DNA of 64,000 nt, taken from the NCBI RefSeq assembly GCF_001886185.1, contig NZ_JXLA01000012.1, positions 579 through 64,578 of the forward strand, read 5' to 3'. Both the position numbers and the translations under genes were made by a program. Below are positions 36,250 through 46,316 of this stretch, one piece after another. The notes beneath the pieces were generated by a model that made no database searches, was not told the origin of the DNA, and saw only the letters and a list, made by a program, of their open reading frames with translations. Numbering within the stretch: the stretch's first letter is position 1; every line of letters starts with the position of its first letter. The stretch comes from Enterococcus raffinosus (GTDB lineage Bacteria; Bacillota; Bacilli; Lactobacillales; Enterococcaceae).

Positions 36250-37113
36250 ATGCAGCGAATAATCAAAGGGATCATATTGGTGGTTAGTTTTTTATTAGTT
36301 TTTGGAGGGGTTTATTATGCAAAAGTGCGCTACTTCAGTCCTGGGACACTAGTGAAACAAAAGGCTATTCATTATTCTAATGTTCCTACTGTTTTTATCC
36401 ACGGGTATGAAGGAAATTCATTTTCCTTTGGCCCGCTACTGCGACGGATTGAACGTGAGAATGTTGCAAAACGTGAAATGACGATCGTAGTTCAAGCAGA
36501 TGGTAAATTGTCTGTTGAAGGTGAACTAAAAAGCCGAAATGACAATCCAACTATTATGGTGCTTTTTGCCAAAGATGTTACGGATGAAATCACTCAAAGT
36601 GAATGGATCAGCAAAGTAATGCATTATTTGTATGAACAAGGCGTCACGCGGGTTAATTTAGTCAGCCATTCTATGGGCGGTGTTTCTTCGTTACGTTATT
36701 TGCTGGAATACACAGGGAATAAAACACCAACAACTGAAAAGTTTGTCGCAGTTGCTGCGCCCTTTAATGATTTAGAAATTGCTGAGGACACGGAAGAGAT
36801 TTTTGCTTATGAGTTAACAGAAGAGGGGCCAAGCGGTGAAACACCGATCTATCAGTATTTTGATAGAGCAATGAATCAATTGCCCTCGAATATTCGTGTT
36901 TTGGCTGTTGCCGGGGATTTAAACGACGGGACAGAAAGTGATGGGTCCGTATCGACTCATAGCGCTTTTGCCTTACGCACATTGTTTCAAAAGCACGCTA
37001 AGGGCTATCAGGAGCTTACCGTTAAAGGAAAAAGCGGTGGACACTCTTCAATCACTAAAAGTGCAAAATTAGAAGAAAAATTAATCCAATTTCTTTGGAA
37101 AGAAACAGCTTGA
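36250..37113 (+). CDS. Alpha/beta hydrolase, DUF915 family, membrane anchored
   Basis: 287 residues. An N-terminal hydrophobic helix (residues ~4-23) anchors it or exports it. The hydrolase domain shows the oxyanion segment TVFIHGYEGNSFSFGPL, the nucleophile elbow VSHSMGGVSSLRYLLE (Ser in SHSMGG), an Asp candidate in GTESDGSVST and the catalytic His in SGGHSSITKS. This is the pattern of DUF915, a Firmicutes family of exported hydrolases with unknown substrate. The stop lies inside the two-way terminator shared with the next, oppositely oriented gene. Confidence 0.88.
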   Translation: MQRIIKGIILVVSFLLVFGGVYYAKVRYFSPGTLVKQKAIHYSNVPTVFIHGYEGNSFSFGPLLRRIERENVAKREMTIVVQADGKLSVEGELKSRNDNPTIMVLFAKDVTDEITQSEWISKVMHYLYEQGVTRVNLVSHSMGGVSSLRYLLEYTGNKTPTTEKFVAVAAPFNDLEIAEDTEEIFAYELTEEGPSGETPIYQYFDRAMNQLPSNIRVLAVAGDLNDGTESDGSVSTHSAFALRTLFQKHAKGYQELTVKGKSGGHSSITKSAKLEEKLIQFLWKETA

Positions 37114-37137
37114 CGCTAAGGCTTCAAGCTGTTTTTT
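37103..37137. terminator. Bidirectional terminator overlapping a coding end
   Basis: AAACAGCTTGA pairs with TCAAGCTGTTT, followed by T. The minus-strand gene reads into this hairpin, its last codons and stop being encoded by the right arm and the loop. Confidence 0.9.
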
Positions 37138-37670
37138 TGACGTTTTCGTACTTTTTTAGTCCAAAACCCTCCAGAGATATATTTGGGTTCATAAGAAATA
37201 ATGAAGGCTCGACTTTCGATTTCCTTGATAAGGGTGTAAAGTGTGCGCTCAGTTTTACGTGGAGATAAAATTTCTAACACCATTCGTCCACCCTCTAAAC
37301 CTTCGCCATATGATTGGGTGACTCCATAGCCATTTTGTCTCAGAATGCGAGGAAGACTGGCTTCTTGATCTGTATTTGTTGGTAATATCACGGTTACCAT
37401 CATATATCCAAGAGCCAATTTGTCTTCAATTTTTATCCCAACACTAATCCCAATCGCGTAACCTAAAGCATAAGTCAGGAGATTGATCGGATTATCTAAA
37501 CGATCCAATACCATTGAAAGTCCAAGTATATAGATTGTAATCTCAACCATGCTCATTAAGGGCGCTAAAATGCGATAGCCTTTCATTGTAAGCATAAAAC
37601 GGAGAGTATTCAGTGTAACGTAACAAAAATTGATAAGAAAGATCATCGCAAGCATTTTTATATCAATCAT
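37116..37670 (-). CDS. UPF0316 family membrane protein (DUF2179/DUF5698)
   Basis: 184 residues. The first ~90 are three hydrophobic segments (MIFLINFCYVTLNTLRF, YILGLSMVLDRLD, LLTYALGYAIGISVG). The rest is a soluble DUF2179-like domain containing NGYGVTQSYGEGLEGGRMVL and EIESRAFIISYEPKYISGG. Function unknown; DUF2179 also occurs in the YitT protein at the start of this window. AAAGAAGGCGAT precedes the ATG on the minus strand. Its lysine/arginine-rich end runs into the terminator hairpin. Confidence 0.88.
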   Translation of the reverse strand: MIDIKMLAMIFLINFCYVTLNTLRFMLTMKGYRILAPLMSMVEITIYILGLSMVLDRLDNPINLLTYALGYAIGISVGIKIEDKLALGYMMVTVILPTNTDQEASLPRILRQNGYGVTQSYGEGLEGGRMVLEILSPRKTERTLYTLIKEIESRAFIISYEPKYISGGFWTKKVRKRQKNSLKP

Positions 37671-38094
37671 TATGTAATCGCCTTCTTTCTGTGATTTTTA
37701 CCCATATAGGTGTTTTTAGTGTGCGTTTTGTCCTATTCTCATCAGCCTAACGATTATTTTGTCAAAAGGCAAATAAAAGGAAAAAAGGATAAAAAGATTT
37801 CATGTTTATTTGTCAAAAAAACAGATTAAACAAATAATAATTGTTATTTATTGACGAAAAACTGATTTATTTTAAAGAAATGAAATTTTTACCTTCTATT
37901 TTAATTCTTATTATAATATAATGTTAGGTAGGGGCATTTAATAATGTAAAGGAAAATATGTAAAACGCTTGATACGTTATTTTAAAAAGGTTTGTGTTAT
38001 TATAATAGAACAAGCTGTGTTTTTATTATTAAACTTTGCACATTAAAATGTAATATAGGGACGCGTTGTCGTTCATTCGAAAAAGGTGGTTCTC
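37671..38094 (+). promoter_or_regulatory. AT-rich upstream region of the glycogen operon
   Basis: 424 bases without a credible gene. It contains an 18-bp near-palindrome, AAATAATAATTGTTATTT, at 37832-37849, a TTGACG at 37851, TATAAT boxes at 37912-37917 and 38001-38006, and AAAACGCTTGATACG at 37963. The start site cannot be fixed because none of the TATAAT boxes has a good -35 at 16-18 bases. AAAGGTGG at 38082 is the glgB ribosome site. Confidence 0.45.
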
Positions 38095-39996
38095 ATGGAA
38101 AATACTAAACAAGTGGCAAAGCAACAAGTTGAAGATGCGAAGAGAACATTTTTGTCTGGAGAAAATTTTTATGCACAACATTTATTGGGTGCACATCAAG
38201 TAAAGGAAGGATTCGTTTTCCGAGTTTGGGCTCCCAATGCGCTTGCTGTGTCTCTCGTTGGCGATTTCAATGATTGGCAGGATTCGCCAATGGAGAAGGA
38301 TGAAGTTAGCGGGATTTGGCAAGTACAATCGGATACTGCAAAAGAAGGAGACCTTTATAAATTTAAGGTTAAGCAAGCCAATGGTCGGGAAATCTTGAAA
38401 ATAGATCCTTTCGCTGTCCGATTTGAAAAAAGACCTGGCGATGCCGCAGAATTATATAGCTTTCCTGAAAAAAAATGGAAAGATGGCTTATGGCGCGGAC
38501 GCAATAAACGAACTAATGCGTTTAAGCGACCATTAAATATCTATGAAATGCATGCTAGCTCATGGAAACATCATGAAGATGGAACGCCCTACAGTTTTGC
38601 TGAGTTAAAAGAAGAATTAGTCCCTTATCTGGTAGAAATGAATTATACCCATGTTGAATTTATGCCGTTGATGGAGCATCCATTAGGTCGTTCGTGGGGC
38701 TATCAATTAATCGGTTATTTTGCACTGAGCTCTTATTATGGGACGCCGGCGGAGTTTCAGGATTTTGTTGAAGCTTGTCATTTGAATAATATCGGAGTTT
38801 TTGTGGATTGGGTTCCGGGTCATTATTGTATTAATGATGATACATTGCCTTATTATGATGGGACACCGCAGTTTGAGTACGAAGATCCTGATCGGGCGAA
38901 GAACAATCGTTGGGGATCTATTAATTTTGATTTGGGAAAACCACAAGTTCAAAGCTTTTTGATTTCTAGTGCGATGTTTTGGATTGAAATGTTCCATATT
39001 GATGGTATCCGAGTCGATGCCGTTTCTAGTATGATTTATCGCGACTATGATGATGGACCGTGGACGCCAAATCATGAGGGAGGCAATCGAAACTTTGAAG
39101 GGTATTATTTCTTACAAAAACTGAATGCTGTCATCAAATTGGCTCACCCGAATGTCTTAATGATCGCAGAGGAGAGCTCATCCGAAACACCTGTGACCGG
39201 TATGATCGAAAGTGGCTCATTAGGTTTTGATTTTAAATGGAACATGGGATGGATGAACGATGTCTTACGTTTTTATGAGATGGATCCTGTTTTTCGGAAA
39301 GACAATTTCAATTTGGTCACTTTTTCGTTTATGTATATGATGCAGGAGAATTTTATTTTGCCACTGTCACATGATGAAGTTGTTCACGGGAAAAAGAGTC
39401 TTATGCATAAAATGTGGGGAGATCGGTACAAACAGTTCGCGCAGTTGAGAAACCTGTACACTTATTTTATGACTCATCCAGGAAAAAAATTATTGTTTAT
39501 GGGTAGTGAATGGGGTCAGTTTCTAGAGTGGAAGTTTGATGAGGGACTTGAATGGAGGGATTTGAATGATTCAATGAACCATTCGATGCAGCATTTTACT
39601 GCAGAATTGAATGATTTCTATAAAAATCAAACAGCCTTGTGGGAGCTAGAGGATTCCTATGACACGATCGAAATTATTGATGCGGATAATACGGGAGAAT
39701 CAATTTTGTCCTTTATGCGAAAAGGAAAACGTAAAAAAGATTTCTTAATTGTCATTTTAAATATGACTCCAGTAGAACGCCGAGATTTTCATATAGGTGT
39801 GCCTTATCCGGGAACTTATAAAGAGGTTTGGAACACGGAGATGAAAGAATTTGGCGGAACATGGACAAAGCATAATGAGGATTGTCAAAGCGAACCAATT
39901 GAATTTAAGGAGTACGGCCAGTTGATCAGAACAACTGTCCCTGCTTTAGGTGCCATCATATTGAAACCAGAAAAAATCAACACACGCAAGAAATAG
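38095..39996 (+). CDS. glgB: 1,4-alpha-glucan branching enzyme
   Basis: Introduces alpha-1,6 branches into glycogen. 633 residues: an N-terminal CBM48 domain ([20 protein letters not shown]), then the GH13 barrel with [12 protein letters not shown], the catalytic nucleophile D308 in GIRVDAVSS, acid/base E359 in MIAEESS, and [15 protein letters not shown]-terminal all-beta domain ends the protein. A GTG three codons earlier lies in the ribosome site AAAGGTGG. First gene of glgBCDA, 11 bases before glgC. Confidence 0.96.
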   Translation: MENTKQVAKQQVEDAKRTFLSGENFYAQHLLGAHQVKEGFVFRVWAPNALAVSLVGDFNDWQDSPMEKDEVSGIWQVQSDTAKEGDLYKFKVKQANGREILKIDPFAVRFEKRPGDAAELYSFPEKKWKDGLWRGRNKRTNAFKRPLNIYEMHASSWKHHEDGTPYSFAELKEELVPYLVEMNYTHVEFMPLMEHPLGRSWGYQLIGYFALSSYYGTPAEFQDFVEACHLNNIGVFVDWVPGHYCINDDTLPYYDGTPQFEYEDPDRAKNNRWGSINFDLGKPQVQSFLISSAMFWIEMFHIDGIRVDAVSSMIYRDYDDGPWTPNHEGGNRNFEGYYFLQKLNAVIKLAHPNVLMIAEESSSETPVTGMIESGSLGFDFKWNMGWMNDVLRFYEMDPVFRKDNFNLVTFSFMYMMQENFILPLSHDEVVHGKKSLMHKMWGDRYKQFAQLRNLYTYFMTHPGKKLLFMGSEWGQFLEWKFDEGLEWRDLNDSMNHSMQHFTAELNDFYKNQTALWELEDSYDTIEIIDADNTGESILSFMRKGKRKKDFLIVILNMTPVERRDFHIGVPYPGTYKEVWNTEMKEFGGTWTKHNEDCQSEPIEFKEYGQLIRTTVPALGAIILKPEKINTRKK

Positions 39997-40007
39997 AGGG
40001 GAGGTCG

Positions 40008-41180
40008 ATGGAGGAAAGTCCTTCATCAAATAAAATGAAAACAGAAATTTTAGCAATGATTTTAGCCGGCGGGAAAGGTTCTCGTCTAGGTAAACTAACA
40101 CAAAAAATTGCAAAACCTGCTGTCCCTTTTGGCGGTCGCTATCGAATTATTGATTTTACGTTGAGTAATTGCATTAATTCAGGTATCAACAATGTAGGAG
40201 TAGTAACGCAGTATCAGCCTTTAGCGTTAAATAATCATATTGGGAATGGTTCTAGCTGGGGCTTTGATGGTCTAAACTCAGGAGTAACAATTCTACAGCC
40301 ATATTCTAGCAATGATGGGAGTAAATGGTTTGAAGGAACGGCTCATGCAATCTACCAAAATATGGACTACATCGATCAAATGGATCCTCAGTATGTTTTA
40401 GTCCTATCTGGTGATCATATCTATAAGATGGACTATGAAGCGATGCTTGAAGACCATAAAGCGAACAATGCTTCACTAACAGTTGCCGTAATTGAGGTCC
40501 CTATTGAAGAAGCTTCTCGTTTCGGAATCATGAATACTGATGAAAATGATCGAATTATTGAGTTTGAAGAAAAACCAGAAGAACCAAAGAGCAACTTAGC
40601 TTCAATGGGTATTTACATCTTTAACTGGAGTCGCTTGCGCAGTGTATTGCTAAACAGTTATAAAAAGGATGATCAAATGCTAGACTTCGGTAAGCATGTA
40701 ATTCCTGCCTACTTAGAAAGTGGAGAGAATGTCTTTGCGTATCGCTTTGACGGTTACTGGAAAGATGTTGGTACAATCGATTCTCTTTGGGAAGCTAGTA
40801 TGGAGTTTATTGATCCTGAGCATAGCTTGAATATCCGTGATAAAAACTGGCGGATTTTAGCGAAAAATACCATTTCACCGCCACATTTTTTAACTGAAAA
40901 TGCTGATGTAAAAAATTCATTAGTGGTGGATGGCTGTTATGTCGCTGGTCACGTAGAACATAGTATTTTATCTGATGATGTTCAGGTAAAAGAAGGTGCA
41001 AAGGTAGTCGATAGTGTCGTCATGCCAGGTGCAACGATTGGTAAAAATGTGCAAATCACTAAAGCGATTATTGGAGAGAACGCCATCATTGGTGACGATG
41101 CGGTCGTTGATGGATCAGAAGAGATTGCTGTAGTAGGCTATTCAGAAGTGATTGGAGTGTTGACAAGTGAGAGCGAATAA
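40008..41180 (+). CDS. glgC: Glucose-1-phosphate adenylyltransferase, catalytic subunit
   Basis: Makes ADP-glucose from ATP and glucose-1-phosphate, the committed step of glycogen synthesis. 390 residues. The nucleotide loop is [13 protein letters not shown], followed by [15 protein letters not shown], and [12 protein letters not shown] provides the metal Asp. The C-terminal half is a left-handed beta-helix (hexapeptide repeats such as [20 protein letters not shown]). GGGGAGGTC precedes the ATG. Its end overlaps glgD by 14 bases. Confidence 0.96.
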   Translation: MEESPSSNKMKTEILAMILAGGKGSRLGKLTQKIAKPAVPFGGRYRIIDFTLSNCINSGINNVGVVTQYQPLALNNHIGNGSSWGFDGLNSGVTILQPYSSNDGSKWFEGTAHAIYQNMDYIDQMDPQYVLVLSGDHIYKMDYEAMLEDHKANNASLTVAVIEVPIEEASRFGIMNTDENDRIIEFEEKPEEPKSNLASMGIYIFNWSRLRSVLLNSYKKDDQMLDFGKHVIPAYLESGENVFAYRFDGYWKDVGTIDSLWEASMEFIDPEHSLNIRDKNWRILAKNTISPPHFLTENADVKNSLVVDGCYVAGHVEHSILSDDVQVKEGAKVVDSVVMPGATIGKNVQITKAIIGENAIIGDDAVVDGSEEIAVVGYSEVIGVLTSESE

Positions 41181-42315
41181 AATGTGCGCCATTTTGGGGA
41201 ACGTATATGAGTGCCCAGAATTATTACCTTTAACTGAAAAGAGACCGTTGGCAACATTGCCTTTTGATTGCAAGTACCGTCTGATTGACTTTAATCTGTC
41301 AAATGCAATCAATGCGAATATCAAATCTGTATACATGGTCTTTAACCAAGGGACGACCAAATCTGTTTTTGACCATATTGGCGGAGGACGCGAGTGGCAT
41401 CTTGATAGTGTAGACAGCCGTTACTTTATCCATTTTTATCAAGATTTCTTGAAAAAGAAAGCAGAAGGCCGGCCCTATTTTGAGTCAGTCATTGACTATT
41501 TGAATAAATCAAAATCTGAATATACAGTCTTTATGGGAAATCGTATGCTATGTAATATTGATTTAGAGGCTGTTTTAAAAATTCATCAACAAAGTGACAG
41601 TGTAATGACTGTTGTTTATAAAAAAATGCCGAAGGAACAAATTTATCGGCAGGATGAAATTTTAGAAGTGGATGAACACGGCATAATTGCAGGCCATCAT
41701 AACTTTTTAGAAGAAAAAACCAACGAGGAAGTGCTGAACCTGGGCATGAAAATATTTATTTGTCGTACAGATTGGTTAATCAATGCCTTGCAGGAAGGGC
41801 AAAATCTAGGCGGTCCAGTAGCATTGGTGGATTTCTTAACTTTAGCGATGAATCAAGTGAAGACAAATGCGTATGAATATACTGGCTTCTTAAGTAACAT
41901 TTTTGATATTAAGTCATATTATGATGCGAATATGGCTATGTTAGATCCTAAAAAGTTTACTTCTCTATTGTATTCTAAACAAAAGATCTATACGAAATTG
42001 AAGAATGAAGTGGCCACCTATTATTCTCCAACTTCTGAAGTAAAGAATAGTCAATTCGCTACAGGCTGTCTGGTTGATGGGAAAGCTCATGGTTCCCTTT
42101 TCTCAAGAAGTGTCATAATTGAAAAAGGTGCTGAAGTTGAGGATTCGATTATCATGGCAAGCTGTAGTATACGTGAAAACGCATATATTAAGCATGCGAT
42201 TCTAGATAAAAATGTTGTAGTGGAACCAGGAATTAAAATTATCGGCTCTGCTGAACAACCAGTTGTCATCAAGAAAAATACACATGTGATCAGTGATGTT
42301 TATGGAGGCGAATAA
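41167..42315 (+). CDS. glgD: GlgD, non-catalytic ADP-glucose pyrophosphorylase paralogue
   Basis: 382 residues, homologous to GlgC but with the nucleotide loop lost: the start reads [20 protein letters not shown] instead of the GGKGSR motif. In Firmicutes GlgD forms a heterotetramer with GlgC and raises its activity. The beta-helix end is kept. The GTG start is chosen because relatives begin with an M(R/K)xNKMC pattern (recalled) and GGAG lies eight bases upstream; ATG at 41182 is the alternative. The 14-base overlap implies translational coupling and fixed stoichiometry. Confidence 0.94.
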   Translation: MRANKMCAILGNVYECPELLPLTEKRPLATLPFDCKYRLIDFNLSNAINANIKSVYMVFNQGTTKSVFDHIGGGREWHLDSVDSRYFIHFYQDFLKKKAEGRPYFESVIDYLNKSKSEYTVFMGNRMLCNIDLEAVLKIHQQSDSVMTVVYKKMPKEQIYRQDEILEVDEHGIIAGHHNFLEEKTNEEVLNLGMKIFICRTDWLINALQEGQNLGGPVALVDFLTLAMNQVKTNAYEYTGFLSNIFDIKSYYDANMAMLDPKKFTSLLYSKQKIYTKLKNEVATYYSPTSEVKNSQFATGCLVDGKAHGSLFSRSVIIEKGAEVEDSIIMASCSIRENAYIKHAILDKNVVVEPGIKIIGSAEQPVVIKKNTHVISDVYGGE

Positions 42316-42317
42316 AG

Positions 42318-43745
42318 GTGAAGACATTATTTGTAGCAGCAGAATGTGCACCCTTTTTTAAAACTGGAGGATTGGGTGACGTTGCGGGCGCTTTACCTAA
42401 AGCCTTAAAGGAAAAGGGAACAGATATAAGAGTGGTCCTACCATTTTTCACAAAGATGCCAGAACGTTTTAAGGAGCAATTAGAGGATCTATTTTCTTTC
42501 GATGTCTATGTTGGTTGGCGCAAACAGTATTGCGGAGTAAAGCATCTCCGAATGAATGAGATTGATTACTACTTTTTAGACAATCTCTATTACTTCAATC
42601 GGCCAGAATTGTATGGTTATTATGATGATGGGGAACGTTTCGCTTTTTATCAGCAAGCGGTCATTGAACTAATGGAAAAAATCGATTTTATTCCTGATGT
42701 CATGCACTTGAATGATTATCATACCTCCTTCATCCCCTTTTTGTTAAAGGAAAAATATCGTTGGATTAAAAATTTTGATCAAATTCGTACTGTTTTGACT
42801 ATTCATAATATTGAATTTCAGGGACAATATGACCGTGAAGTTTTATATGATTTATTTGGCATGGGGTGTGAACGTTACGACGATGGAACGATACGTTTCA
42901 ATGACTGCGTAAACTTTATGAAGGCCGGGATTCTATACGCAGATCGCGTGACTACAGTCAGCCCTTCTTATGCTGAAGAAATAAAAACGGCTGAGTTTGG
43001 TGCTGGTTTGGATATCATTTTGCGAATGGAAAGCGGCAAGTTGCATGGAATATTGAATGGGATCGATTATGATGCCTTTAATCCAAAAACTGATCCTGCA
43101 ATTTTCGCAAATTACGATGCAGCACATCTTGATAGAAAAATAGAAAACAAAGTACAGTTACAAAAAGCCTTGGATTTACCTGTTCGACCGGATGTTCCTG
43201 TCATTGGGATTGTCAGTCGTTTAACTTACCAAAAGGGGTTTCATTTACTTCTAGAAGAGATGGAAAACTTAATGCAATTTGATGTACAGTTGGTTTTGAT
43301 TGGAACAGGGGATCCGAATTTTGAAAATCAGTTCCATTATTATGGCGGAAAATATCCGAATAAAGCAAGCATCCATATTGACTTTGATGTAACATTGGCT
43401 CAGAAAGTGTATGCCGGTGTCGATATGTTCTTGATGCCATCAGCCTTTGAACCTTGCGGGCTTTCACAAATGATTTCCATGCGTTATGGTACATTGCCGA
43501 TTGTCCACGAGATTGGCGGCCTGAAAGACACCGTTCAACCGTACAATCCGATTACAGGTGAAGGGACAGGCTTTGGTTTTAACATTTTTGAACCGTTCTA
43601 TTTAATGAATGCGTTGAAACAGGCCATTGAACTTTATCAGGATTATCCAGCGGTTTGGCAAGGAATGATGACTGAGGCAATGTCTCGGGACTTCAGTTGG
43701 GATGAATCTAGTCAGCAATATTTAGAGTTGTATGAAGGAATATAA
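42318..43745 (+). CDS. glgA: Glycogen synthase (ADP-glucose dependent, GT5)
   Basis: Extends alpha-1,4-glucan from ADP-glucose. 475 residues with two Rossmann domains. KTGGLGDVAGALPKAL near residues 15-30 is the ADP-glucose-binding loop. TIHNIEFQGQYD, FMKAGILYADRVTTVSPSYA and GIVSRLTYQKG follow, and FEPCGLSQMISMRYGTLPIV holds the catalytic ExxCGLxQ segment. The GTG start is 2 bases after glgD; GGAGGCG precedes it. A terminator follows at once, ending the synthetic part of the locus. Confidence 0.96.
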   Translation: MKTLFVAAECAPFFKTGGLGDVAGALPKALKEKGTDIRVVLPFFTKMPERFKEQLEDLFSFDVYVGWRKQYCGVKHLRMNEIDYYFLDNLYYFNRPELYGYYDDGERFAFYQQAVIELMEKIDFIPDVMHLNDYHTSFIPFLLKEKYRWIKNFDQIRTVLTIHNIEFQGQYDREVLYDLFGMGCERYDDGTIRFNDCVNFMKAGILYADRVTTVSPSYAEEIKTAEFGAGLDIILRMESGKLHGILNGIDYDAFNPKTDPAIFANYDAAHLDRKIENKVQLQKALDLPVRPDVPVIGIVSRLTYQKGFHLLLEEMENLMQFDVQLVLIGTGDPNFENQFHYYGGKYPNKASIHIDFDVTLAQKVYAGVDMFLMPSAFEPCGLSQMISMRYGTLPIVHEIGGLKDTVQPYNPITGEGTGFGFNIFEPFYLMNALKQAIELYQDYPAVWQGMMTEAMSRDFSWDESSQQYLELYEGI

Positions 43746-43751
43746 GATTCG

Positions 43752-43796
43752 AAAAGCCAGAATCTAAGCCTTGTGGCGATTGATTTTGGCTTTTTT
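43752..43796 (+). terminator. Terminator between glgA and glgP
   Basis: AAAAGCCA pairs with TGGCTTTT, with an inner AATC/GATT stem, followed by six T. Confidence 0.8.
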
Positions 43797-43819
43797 ATCA
43801 TTAAATTTTCATTTATGAT

Positions 43820-43844
43820 GTATTATATGTAGTATATATAATAC
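43820..43844 (+). promoter_or_regulatory. glgP promoter region with inverted repeat
   Basis: GTATTATAT and ATATAATAC form a perfect 9-bp inverted repeat around GTAGTAT. The right arm contains TATAAT (43837-43842), a probable -10. The -35 is weak. The repeat could be an operator, but the AT-only composition makes chance possible. Confidence 0.45.
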
Positions 43845-43877
43845 ATAGCTTAAAAAGTGTAGGTTGGAGATGAGAAT

Positions 43878-46316
43878 ATGAACAAAACAGAATTTAAAGA
43901 ATCATTCAGTCGCCGTCTAGCTGAAAAATTTGCGATGGGTGTTGCGGACGCTTCCCCAGACGAACTTTACCAAACATTGGGTTCATTAATGACTTCGGCA
44001 TATTCACAAAATTGGCAGCAAACATGGAAAGATTATCGAGAAGCAGATCAAAAACAAGCGTATTATTTTTCTATTGAATTTTTACCAGGAAAAATGTTAA
44101 AAAGTAATCTTTTAAACATGGGTTGGTTAGACATGGTCACGGAGGGGCTCGCTGAGTTAAATATTGATTTAGAGGATCTGGCGGAAGTTGAACCAGACAT
44201 GGCGTTAGGAAATGGCGGGTTAGGTCGTTTGGCTTCTTGCTTTATGGATTCGATTGCTTCCATGGGGCTTCCTGGCAATGGGAATGGAATCCGTTATGAG
44301 TATGGTCTTTTTAAACAACGCTTTGTTGACAATTATCAAGTGGAGTTGCCAGATGAATGGCTGCACAAAGGTAATTTGTGGGAAGTTCGAAAAGAGAGTA
44401 AAGCGGTAGATGTGCGTATCGGTGGCGATGTATACATGAGTCACGATGAATACGGCAATCTAGTTCCGAATTATCAGGGTGGTATGATGCTTCGAGCGGT
44501 CCCTTATGATACCGGGATGCTTGGGTATCAGAATGGTATTGTCAATACCATGCGTTTATGGTCTGTAGAAATATCGCCGGAAGAGGAGGATCGATACCGT
44601 AGTATAAAGGATCGTCGTGCTGTGGAGGATCTGACTTCAGTATTGTATCCAGATGATTCTAGTGAAGCCGGAAGAAGACTGCGATTGTCACAGGAGTACT
44701 TCTTTGTCTCAGCTGGTGTTCAAAGTATTTTGCGTTACTACAAACAATTGAAGAAACCGATGGACGAAATTAATCAATACATTGCGATTCATATCAATGA
44801 TACACATCCTGCTATGTGTGTGGCGGAATTTATGCGCCTGCTAGTTGATGAAGAAAAAATGGGCTGGGAACGTGCTTGGAACTTAACTCAAGAGGTGATG
44901 AGCTACACGAATCATACGATCATGGCTGAAGCTTTAGAAAAATGGTCGATTGATATGATGAAAAGCGTGTGCCCAAGAATCTATCAGATCATTGAAGAGA
45001 TCGACCGTCGTTTCGTTGAGGAAATGACCGGCGTGCATGATTTTGATTTGATACAACGAACAAGAATCATTCAATGCGGCCAGGTTCATATGGCCCATCT
45101 TGCAATCATAGGCTCGCATTCAACAAATGGTGTGGCGAAATTACACTCCGATCTTCTAAAATCCGTCGTTTTACATGATTTTTATCGATTATATCCAGCT
45201 CGATTTAATAACAAGACAAATGGTATCGCTATGCGAAGATGGACGCAATTAGCAAATCCTTCGTTAAGTAAAGTATTGGACGAAACGATTGGTAATACTT
45301 GGAGAAAGCAGCCAAGTGACCTGCGTTTACTATTAAATTATGAGGAAGATGACCAGGTGCTTGATAAACTTGCGGCAGCGAAATTGGAAAACAAGCAACG
45401 TCTAGCAGACTATATTCAAAAACATTGTGGCGTTGAAGTCAATCCTCATGCGATTTTTGATGTTCAAATCAAACGACTGCATGCTTATAAACGTCAATTA
45501 CTAAACTTACTTCATATCATTAAGTTGTACTTAGAGTTGAAAGAAAATCCTGAATTACCGATTGAACCTCGCGTGTTTATTTTTGGTGCAAAGGCAGCTC
45601 CAAGTTACCATTATGCAAAATCTATTATTAAGGTAATCAATGAAACAGCGAGCTTAATCAACCAAGATACAACAATCAAGGATAAATTAAAGGTCATCTT
45701 TTTGGAAAACTATAACGTAAGCTTGGCGGAAAGAATTATTCCAGCAGCAGATGTCAGTGAGCAAATTTCTTTGGCGTCTAAAGAAGCTTCCGGAACTTCA
45801 AATATGAAGCTTATGCTGAATGGCGCTGTGACAATCGCGACATTGGATGGCGCAAATGTTGAAATTCGAGATGCTGTTGGAGATGAGAATATTGCTATTT
45901 TTGGTTTGACTGAGTCTGAGGTTTATCAATATTACGAGAATAAAAATTATTCATCCGCAGACATTTACCGAGAAAACGCACAGGTACACAAAGTGGTAAA
46001 AACTCTAATAGATGGTACGATTCCGAATATTTTTGCAGAGGGACAAGAAATCTTTGATTCCTTGATCAAGTACAATGATGAGTTCTTTGTTTTACGTGAC
46101 TTTGAAGATTATTGTTTGGCACAAGAAACTGTAAATCAGGCTTATCAAGACAAACGGCGTTGGCGACAAATAAGCTTACGAAATATAGCCAATGCAGGAC
46201 GCTTTTCTTCAGATAATACCGTTCAGCGTTATGCAGATGACATTTGGCAAATAGAACCCGTTTTTGCTTATGAAGATGATCGAGGTGTGACACAACATGA
46301 CTCATATTTACTTTAA
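43878..46316 (+). CDS. glgP: Glycogen/maltodextrin phosphorylase
   Basis: Releases glucose-1-phosphate from glycogen ends using phosphate and pyridoxal phosphate. 812 residues (GT35). The cofactor lysine is K644 in GTSNMKLML, in the block EASGTSNMKLMLNGAVTIA followed by TLDGANVEI. ALGNGGLGRLASCFMDS and HINDTHPAMCVAEFMRL are further family signatures. TTGGAGATGAG precedes the ATG. Its end overlaps the amylase start by 20 bases, so these two degradative genes form one unit. Confidence 0.96.
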   Translation: MNKTEFKESFSRRLAEKFAMGVADASPDELYQTLGSLMTSAYSQNWQQTWKDYREADQKQAYYFSIEFLPGKMLKSNLLNMGWLDMVTEGLAELNIDLEDLAEVEPDMALGNGGLGRLASCFMDSIASMGLPGNGNGIRYEYGLFKQRFVDNYQVELPDEWLHKGNLWEVRKESKAVDVRIGGDVYMSHDEYGNLVPNYQGGMMLRAVPYDTGMLGYQNGIVNTMRLWSVEISPEEEDRYRSIKDRRAVEDLTSVLYPDDSSEAGRRLRLSQEYFFVSAGVQSILRYYKQLKKPMDEINQYIAIHINDTHPAMCVAEFMRLLVDEEKMGWERAWNLTQEVMSYTNHTIMAEALEKWSIDMMKSVCPRIYQIIEEIDRRFVEEMTGVHDFDLIQRTRIIQCGQVHMAHLAIIGSHSTNGVAKLHSDLLKSVVLHDFYRLYPARFNNKTNGIAMRRWTQLANPSLSKVLDETIGNTWRKQPSDLRLLLNYEEDDQVLDKLAAAKLENKQRLADYIQKHCGVEVNPHAIFDVQIKRLHAYKRQLLNLLHIIKLYLELKENPELPIEPRVFIFGAKAAPSYHYAKSIIKVINETASLINQDTTIKDKLKVIFLENYNVSLAERIIPAADVSEQISLASKEASGTSNMKLMLNGAVTIATLDGANVEIRDAVGDENIAIFGLTESEVYQYYENKNYSSADIYRENAQVHKVVKTLIDGTIPNIFAEGQEIFDSLIKYNDEFFVLRDFEDYCLAQETVNQAYQDKRRWRQISLRNIANAGRFSSDNTVQRYADDIWQIEPVFAYEDDRGVTQHDSYLL

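Noticed and set aside
37958-37980. cre-like sequence (TGTAAAACGCTTGATACG) before glgB
   Set aside because: An additional A shifts the arms, and the right half does not match the consensus; too weak to claim CcpA control.
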